Below, one piece after another: positions 32,829 through 36,477 of a stretch of 36,477 bases of DNA; position 1 is the first letter of the stretch; the number at the start of each line of letters is the position of its first letter. The stretch is from a virus, in the IMG/VR virus record IMGVR_UViG_3300044970_001476, positions 1-36,477 of that record; one strand, written 5' to 3'. Below the pieces are notes generated by a model, which did not search any database, had not been told where the DNA came from, and worked only from the letters and a program-made list of their open reading frames with translations. The position numbers and the translations under genes are program-made.

Positions 32829-32931
32829 AAAAAAAATGCCCCTATGAGGTTCGGTTGCAGCGAAACACCCAAAGAGGCAAAATGAATTTATATATAAGGA
32901 TTCTGCAACAATCCTGTTTTTACAAAAAGAA
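32829..32931 (-). ncRNA. Two-hairpin RNA with complementary 7-nt loops, ending in a terminator
   Basis: On the minus strand after the -7 box at 32938-32945: hairpin 1 (32897-32915) has a 6-bp stem AGGATT/AATCCT and loop GTTGCAG. Hairpin 2 (32838-32878) has outer stem GCCTCTTTGGG/CCTCATAGGGGC with G-U pairs and inner stem TTCG/CGAA closing loop CTGCAAC. The two 7-nt loops are perfectly complementary. Hairpin 2 is followed by A and eight T (32829-32836), an intrinsic-terminator pattern. This may be a free RNA of about 100 nt or an attenuator leader of the replication genes. Confidence 0.55.
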
Positions 32932-32937
32932 CGGACA

Positions 32938-32945
32938 CAAATATA
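32938..32945 (-). promoter_or_regulatory. -7 element TATATTTG before the two-hairpin RNA
   Basis: TATATTTG fits TAnnTTTG, just after the stop codon of the gene ending at 32949. It would place transcription start near 32931 and produce the hairpin RNA or leader. No TTTG box is seen 20 nt upstream. Confidence 0.5.
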
Positions 32946-32948
32946 TAC

Positions 32949-33242
32949 CTAAAACTCATTACCCATGAACTCAGCCTCAAGAAAATTTACAAACTGCTGA
33001 ATATCATTGATAAAAAAATCTTTGCCGTTTCTTTTAACAAGCCTTCCCTCATCATGGTAAAGCCAATTCTCAATAACTTCCCTTGATTCCTGACCATACA
33101 TAACATACAGGCCCTCCTCAAGCATTCTTGCCGTCTTATGATGGTTAATCACATGAACACCCAACCTGTTTAACTTCTGATCATCGTTAAAGAAATTCAG
33201 AAGATGTTCAATAACCATTACCGCATATTCACTTCTACTCAT
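32949..33242 (-). CDS. Small hypothetical protein, 97 aa
   Basis: A 97-aa mostly helical acidic protein (EYAVMVIEHLLNFFNDDQK, ARMLEEGLYVMYGQESREVIENWLYHDEG). I recognise no family and see no membrane segment. It overlaps the preceding gene by 8 nt and forms an early gene string with the 69-aa and 62-aa proteins. Its stop is followed directly by the promoter of the hairpin RNA. Function unknown. Confidence 0.6.
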   Translation of the reverse strand: MSRSEYAVMVIEHLLNFFNDDQKLNRLGVHVINHHKTARMLEEGLYVMYGQESREVIENWLYHDEGRLVKRNGKDFFINDIQQFVNFLEAEFMGNEF

Positions 33243-33444
33243 CCCACAAATTTAAATTATTTTCTGATAAAAGCTCGTTTATCTTATCACGAACCTGATA
33301 ACCGTCCACTCCATTGCCGTGTTTGTTCTCGCCCCTTATCCATTGGTCAAGCTCATTCATCACCATCTTCCACTTCCAACCGTTGACGGCAACGTCAAGG
33401 TCATGCGAATCCTCCGGCAGATTAAATTCTAACGTAGCTTTCAT
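33235..33444 (-). CDS. Small conserved-type phage protein, 69 aa
   Basis: Starts MKATLEFNLPEDSHDLDVAVNG, followed by WKWKMVMNELDQWIRGE. This opening resembles a small protein family often seen in Bacteroidota and Firmicutes phages ('KATLEF.LPE....f..A..G..w......L...lR'), whose function is not known to me. It overlaps both neighbours (4 nt with the 62-aa gene, ATGA; 8 nt with the 97-aa gene), so it belongs to a coupled early string. Confidence 0.65.
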   Translation of the reverse strand: MKATLEFNLPEDSHDLDVAVNGWKWKMVMNELDQWIRGENKHGNGVDGYQVRDKINELLSENNLNLWDE

Positions 33445-33629
33445 AAACTTTCCATTGCCAATTCCAACATGTCAAAATACTTATTTCTCGCCTCCTCCTT
33501 CAAATCCCTGTAAGGACTTATCCTTCTCCTTATCCTATGCACCGTCATACTGTGCAATCTTCCGAACTCCTCAATTTTATTATTAATGAGAATGTCGTAA
33601 CTCTCATCTTCGTCTGCTCTCTCTTTCAT
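33441..33629 (-). CDS. Small basic protein, 62 aa, early region
   Basis: A 62-aa protein with an acidic N-terminus (MKERADEDESYD) and a basic helix (MTVHRIRRRISPYRDLKEEARNKY). The helix pattern might contact nucleic acid but no HTH is assignable. A TAACTTTG box (33634-33641) ends only 4 nt before the ATG, so its mRNA may be leaderless. It overlaps the next gene by 4 nt (ATGA). Confidence 0.55.
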   Translation of the reverse strand: MKERADEDESYDILINNKIEEFGRLHSMTVHRIRRRISPYRDLKEEARNKYFDMLELAMESL

Positions 33630-33633
33630 ATTG

Positions 33634-33641
33634 CAAAGTTA
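33634..33641 (-). promoter_or_regulatory. -7 element TAACTTTG abutting an ATG
   Basis: TAACTTTG fits TAnnTTTG and lies 4 nt before the ATG at 33629 (TAACTTTGCAATATG). This matches the arrangement at the glycosyltransferase (TAAATTTGCGACATG), suggesting leaderless starts. Confidence 0.4.
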
Positions 33642-33674
33642 ACCTTAATTATTATCCGCCTGAGTTAAATGTTG

Positions 33675-33839
33675 TTAATTAACAATTGCCATCCTCACCC
33701 ACACCGAAATGGAAAAAAACACCAAACTTATTACTCCAAACAACGCACCCGTGTATGGCCGGTTCTTGGCCGTGCAATAGGCGGAGAGGACTGTCGTGAT
33801 GAGGCCGAACACCAATGCCAATATCTGTAATCCTAACAT
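33675..33839 (-). CDS. 54-aa two-segment membrane protein
   Basis: A short gene: MLGLQILALVFGLITTVLSA is a hydrophobic segment, a polar turn (YCTAKNRPYTG) follows, then a second segment (GALFGVISLVFFSISVWV) and a short basic end. Two membrane segments with a short loop are predicted by eye. The start has one of the best Shine-Dalgarno sequences in the window (AAAGGAGGG, 4 nt before ATG) and overlaps the upstream stop by 7 nt (ATGTTAG), supporting translation. It could be an early membrane effector such as a superinfection-exclusion or host-takeover factor, or a small holin; the early position argues against holin. Confidence 0.7.
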   Translation of the reverse strand: MLGLQILALVFGLITTVLSAYCTAKNRPYTGALFGVISLVFFSISVWVRMAIVN

Positions 33840-34417
33840 ACACCCTCCTTTGCCAACACCGCATCCAATTTCATCCGGCTCACCACCTTGTCAAAAAAAG
33901 CCTTATGTATCTGATGCTCCAAAGGCACATCGGCAAATATCCTGAATATAATCACATCCCCCTCATTCAGCCCCGACCCCTCCGGAGCCATAACAACCTT
34001 GGCCCTCTTGCCGCTTTTCTTTTTGTACATGATGACCTGAGACAAATCTTCCTCAATGGCCTCCGTAATCACGTAGTCGTTTACCGTGAAAACTTTGCCG
34101 TCACGTTTCGCAGCGATAATATCCTCATCCCTGACAAATACCTTGGCCACATTCCTTCCGTCAACCTCCTCAAAAATTCTCGGCATGCCTTCCTGCTTCA
34201 AAGCAATTTCCACGGCGGTTCTGTCCATCACGACAATATCCCCCACCTTAACCTTGCCTCTCCCCTCAACTATCACCTCCCCCACAACGGGAATGTGCGG
34301 CACATGGTCAAAATCCACATCCAACCACAGCCTCTCCCCATTATTCAGTTCAATCTCATCATTCATCCTCAGAAGCCTCACCAACACATAAGGCTTAACC
34401 GTTCTCTTTACTTCCAT
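33833..34417 (-). CDS. Possible GroES-like beta-barrel protein, 194 aa
   Basis: The ATG at 34417 (MEVKRTVKPYVLVR) is preferred over a GTG at 34423. The protein is beta-rich with two similar segments: VVGEVIVEGRGKVKVGDIVVMDR (about 46-68) and RAKVVMAPEGSGLNEGDVIIF (about 137-157). These resemble the GroES pattern '..G.V.a.G.G......v..GD.V.f'. Phage co-chaperonins of this type assist GroEL in capsid folding, but they are usually about 90-120 aa, so this would be a longer or duplicated form. It is first in the early leftward string, after the 143-nt structured leader. Fold assignment is tentative. Confidence 0.35.
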   Translation of the reverse strand: MEVKRTVKPYVLVRLLRMNDEIELNNGERLWLDVDFDHVPHIPVVGEVIVEGRGKVKVGDIVVMDRTAVEIALKQEGMPRIFEEVDGRNVAKVFVRDEDIIAAKRDGKVFTVNDYVITEAIEEDLSQVIMYKKKSGKRAKVVMAPEGSGLNEGDVIIFRIFADVPLEHQIHKAFFDKVVSRMKLDAVLAKEGVC

Positions 34418-34435
34418 ACACACTATTTAACAATT

Positions 34436-34490
34436 AGGGGTCGGACAGGGTAATCAGCCGCCACCCGACCTTGCCCGTCTGTTCCGGGCC
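34436..34490 (-). promoter_or_regulatory. GC-rich structured leader of the early leftward unit
   Basis: Between the TAGATTTG box (34567-34574) and the ATG at 34417 the minus strand has two clear hairpins: GCCCG/CGGGC with 7-nt loop GAACAGA (34474-34490), and GGTCGG/CCGACC enclosing about 20 nt (34439-34469). ACAGAC from the first loop can pair with GTCTGT about 40 nt upstream. The region is far more GC-rich than its surroundings. A regulatory leader is likely; no known riboswitch was recognised. Confidence 0.4.
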
Positions 34491-34566
34491 GCCATCAATT
34501 TTGCACCCATACTATGAGTACAGACATCATTGAGAGTTCATTTATTACCGATAATCATTTACACCG

Positions 34567-34574
34567 CAAATCTA
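34567..34574 (-). promoter_or_regulatory. -7 element TAGATTTG, early leftward promoter candidate
   Basis: TAGATTTG fits TAnnTTTG on the minus strand, 149 nt upstream of the ATG at 34417. No -33 TTTG is visible. It would give a leader of about 140 nt, similar in length to the leader before the 73-aa gene. Confidence 0.4.
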
Positions 34575-34900
34575 CACCATTACCCCACACACCCCGTGTT
34601 AAAAATTCTTAAATCAGCCAAGGTAAACTATCAATCAAAAAAAGTTTTGTTTTTACGGTGAAGAGGTGGCATTTGGGTATTGATAATCAATCTGTTGCAA
34701 AGTAAACTATTTTTCAAAAATGGGCGATTTTGAGGGTTGGATTGTCAAATGATTCAAAAAGGCTTCAGATGTACCGTTTGACTAAAGCTCATTACGCTTG
34801 ATTTAAGCACGTTTCGCGTTTAAGATGACACACGGGGTCAATTCGCCCGAGATGTGCCGTCAGAATGAACGGATGGGGGCTTATATGTTTAAAGAATGGG

Positions 34901-34972
34901 TGCGATAGGTGGTGGGTTTTGACAAATGAGTGGGATAGGTGGATGATTTTTAATAATAGGCGCGATAGGTGG
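34901..34972 (+). repeat. Three GATAGGTGG repeats at exact 30-bp spacing
   Basis: TGCGATAGGTGG (34901), TGGGATAGGTGG (34931) and CGCGATAGGTGG (34961) start exactly 30 bp apart. The period is a multiple of three, so an open frame here (34865-35065) reads repeated D-R-W every 10 residues; this could be coding or iteron-like. Two of the three contain GCGAT, the core of the array in the initiator gene. Confidence 0.75.
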
Positions 34973-35501
34973 ACGAGGGTGGTTACCCGTCAAATACCAC
35001 CCCCCATCCCAACCCGTAGGGCAAACCGAAAACCCGAAGCCACCCCCTCCAAAGGACAAACGTAAAGCCAAAACGGAAAGCACACTCAATGCCCTGCCCA
35101 TACCTGCAAAGCAAAGCGAGACGCATGCAGGCAGATACAAGGCAGATGCATAGGGCAATATTATCGTACTTGTCATCCTTCGGTGTAATGTGCAATAAAG
35201 CGACAAGGCACGGGCAATTTGAACGGGCAAAGCATATAGAATTTATCTATTTTTATGGCAAAAGGTATAGTTTTTGCCTATTTTGGGAAGCAGAAATAAC
35301 CACCTCCCATTTTTCCCTATTTTTCTTCATTGTTTACCCTCCCATTTTTACCCACTTTTCCCCACTATTTAACCCGTTTAATTTTGCCCACTTTCTCCCC
35401 TTGTTTAACTCATCCCGTTTTATCCGTTTCCCTTTATTGTTTATTCTCTTTTTATATGTTTGCTTCCTGTTGTGTTTATATATATAAGTAGATGATAATA
35501 A

Positions 35502-35515
35502 AGTGAGGCAACCCT
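35502..35515 (+). repeat. Dispersed repeat AGTGAGGCAACCCT, intergenic
   Basis: Matches the consensus at all but the first base and continues as ACG, like the copy at 5356. It lies about 170 bp upstream of the rightward operon, in non-coding DNA. Confidence 0.7.
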
Positions 35516-35647
35516 ACGTTAACAGATGTTAAACGACAAAAGCCATAATCCGCCAAAACCCGCATAAATTCACACTTTTGGCGAATTTTAAAATGTTAAA
35601 GTTTTCTTAAAAAGTGTTAACGCTATTTTTCAATACGTTTTTGTCCA

Positions 35648-35655
35648 TACCTTCG
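35648..35655 (+). promoter_or_regulatory. Weak -7-like element TACCTTCG for the rightward operon
   Basis: TACCTTCG differs from TAnnTTTG by one base and lies 29 nt upstream of the ATG at 35685. It is the best plus-strand candidate in the control region; no clear -33 box. Confidence 0.35.
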
Positions 35656-35684
35656 CATCATCAAATAACAAAACAAATATCAAA

Positions 35685-36197
35685 ATGAAAAATCTAAAAG
35701 AAATCGCAGAACGTGTGATGGAAATTGCCAAAGCTAATCCCGATGGCTTCACAATTGACAGAGACCTTAATATGGTTAGTAATGGTTTTGCCGTAGCTGG
35801 CCAAGTTACACAACATTCATTCGGTGAGGCAGGGCTTGCCCATGTGCTTGCCATTGTGTTCGGGCAGGACGCGGAAAAGTTTGACGGCATAGGCGGATGG
35901 CACAATAAATCAAACGGCGCTTACTATTTCGATGCCGTGCGCATATTCGATGACCAAGATGACGCGCAGAATTATGGCGAAATTAACAGGCAGATAGCCT
36001 ACTATGACCTATCCACAGGCGCGGAACACTATATTACCTACGAATATGTCATCCCTATGGTTAAGATTGAATATTCCGAATTTCTTTTTTCGGTGAGGGC
36101 AGCAAACGTGCGAGAAGCAGAGCAGATAGCAATCAAAAAAGCAGAAAGCAGCCCAATTACATTTATTCACAAAAATACGGAGATTAAAATATGTTAA
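35685..36197 (+). CDS. Conserved mobile-element-type hypothetical protein, 170 aa
   Basis: A 170-aa acidic soluble protein. The pattern NPDGFTI, then GFAVAGQVTQHSFGEAGL, IGGWHNKSNGAYYFDAVRIFDD and GEINRQIAYYDLSTG resembles a family common on Bacteroidota plasmids and phages ('nP.GFTi...gYAVa...Tq.SFG.eGL...iGGW.d..n..YYFDa...fdd...Ai.fgr.n.QiAi.dl'). Its function is not established to my knowledge. It is the first gene of the rightward operon. The variant repeat at 35823-35838 lies in the SFGEAGL segment, which appears conserved in the family, so that copy may be coincidental. Confidence 0.65.
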   Translation: MKNLKEIAERVMEIAKANPDGFTIDRDLNMVSNGFAVAGQVTQHSFGEAGLAHVLAIVFGQDAEKFDGIGGWHNKSNGAYYFDAVRIFDDQDDAQNYGEINRQIAYYDLSTGAEHYITYEYVIPMVKIEYSEFLFSVRAANVREAEQIAIKKAESSPITFIHKNTEIKIC

Positions 36198-36283
36198 AAA
36201 TTTGGCAAAAAGTACGGGGAGCATTAGATTTGCTCCTTGTACTTGCTTACTGCATGATACTTTCAAAAAACAAACACGATTAA
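36191..36283 (+). CDS. 30-aa membrane peptide (tentative)
   Basis: MLKIWQKVRGALDLLLVLAY and ten further residues. The ATG overlaps the upstream stop (ATGTTAA, 7 nt), the same arrangement as the 54-aa membrane gene. It has a basic amphipathic start and one hydrophobic segment (ALDLLLVLAYCMILS). Very short, so possibly not translated. Confidence 0.4.
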   Translation: MLKIWQKVRGALDLLLVLAYCMILSKNKHD

Positions 36284-36294
36284 AAACAAATAAC

Positions 36295-36456
36295 ATGACA
36301 ACAACAAAACAGAATCTAATCATTGAGATGCGTTTGTTCAGCGCTCTGACAAATCAAACGCGTCCTAACATGGCTGACCTTCTGAACGCGTCAGAAAGCG
36401 AACTTAAAGCGCAATTGGAGACATTAAAAAGTAACTACAACAACAAAAACAAATAA
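36295..36456 (+). CDS. Small hypothetical protein, 53 aa
   Basis: The ATG at 36295 (MTTTKQNLIIEMRLFSALTN) is preferred; a longer frame from 36202 would cross the 30-aa peptide gene in another frame. The protein is helical and polar (LNASESELKAQLETLKSNY). No family recognised. It lies 11 nt after the 30-aa peptide, and another ATG (36459) follows 2 nt after its stop, running off the right edge, so the operon continues. Confidence 0.55.
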   Translation: MTTTKQNLIIEMRLFSALTNQTRPNMADLLNASESELKAQLETLKSNYNNKNK

Positions 36457-36477
36457 ACATGAAAAATCTATTAATTT

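Larger units (their letters stand above)
34424..35684. other. 1.26-kb divergent control region, no convincing gene
   Basis: This region separates leftward early genes from the rightward end operon. From left to right it holds the structured leader, a TAGATTTG promoter, a palindrome ATTGATAATCAAT (34679-34691) between two GTAAACTAT repeats (34623 and 34702), three 30-bp-phased GATAGGTGG repeats, a GGGTGGT/ACCACCC hairpin (34977-35002), a pyrimidine-rich tract with many CCC runs (35300-35432), a dispersed repeat (35502) and a CGCCAAAA/TTTTGGCG inverted repeat (35561-35586). It is a candidate origin/control region. Several open frames exist but none has good coding support. Confidence 0.65.

Noticed and set aside
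33679-33864. 61-aa minus-strand open frame over the 54-aa membrane gene
   Set aside because: It overlaps the 54-aa frame, which has a strong SD, an overlapping start with its upstream neighbour and a clear membrane pattern. The 61-aa frame is rich in His, Arg and Cys with no support.
34901-34972. CRISPR-like array
   Set aside because: Only three units with a shared core of about 10 bp and similar, not unique, spacers; no cas genes.
34889-35230. 113-aa minus-strand open frame over the 30-bp repeats
   Set aside because: Pro/Ile-rich repeats are the reverse reading of the GATAGGTGG units; no start signals and it competes with the plus-strand reading.
35089-35487. 132-aa plus-strand open frame in the control region
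   Set aside because: Low-complexity Phe/Leu/Pro protein that simply mirrors the pyrimidine-rich tract; no promoter or RBS and no family resemblance.

Overview
The window looks like a large part of a tailed-phage genome with a short, podovirus-like virion gene set, infecting a member of the Bacteroidota. The host inference rests on promoter and start-site style. Many gene starts have the Bacteroidota -7 element TAnnTTTG (most often TACATTTG) 16-25 nt upstream, in three cases with a TTTG box exactly 20 nt further upstream, and most genes lack a strong Shine-Dalgarno sequence. A portal, a scaffold candidate and a major capsid protein lie in canonical order, followed by fibres and large injected-type proteins. 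This resembles crAss-like and related Bacteroidota podoviruses, but family placement is inference. No terminase, DNA polymerase, RNA polymerase, lysis cassette, tRNA or CRISPR array was recognised, so the window is probably not the whole genome.

Layout: almost everything is read leftward (minus strand). From right to left: (i) 34.42-35.68 kb is a 1.26-kb divergent control region with three 30-bp-phased repeats, hairpins and pyrimidine-rich DNA; rightward of it is a short plus-strand operon (35.69 kb to the end). (ii) 34.4-29.7 kb holds early and replication genes: a possible GroES-like protein, small proteins including a 54-aa membrane protein, a replisome-organizer-like protein whose gene contains an origin-like GCGAT array, a primase-helicase and a DUF3310 protein. 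(iii) 29.65-5.8 kb is the virion module: portal, scaffold, capsid, an unknown structural candidate, two fibre-like proteins, an adaptor candidate, internal virion proteins, a ferritin-like protein and a 2442-aa polyvalent protein with an HEXXH protease motif. (iv) 5.4-5.8 kb is a lone plus-strand gene for a degenerate tyrosine-recombinase-like protein. (v) 5.3-0 kb holds a virion-type unknown, a two-domain glycosyltransferase, an SSB-like protein, an ERF-like annealing protein and tail-like proteins.

Three features stand out. First, a short DNA motif, GGTGAGGCAAC(G/C)CT, is scattered over the window in intergenic sites and inside unrelated genes, usually in one orientation, where it often encodes the peptide SVASP. 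Second, a compact two-hairpin RNA upstream of the replication genes has two 7-nt loops that are exactly complementary and ends in a U-tract. Third, a 10-bp-phased GCGAT array with 30-bp repeats lies inside the gene for the putative replication initiator, an arrangement like lambda ori within gene O. These are readings by eye; no search or folding program was run.
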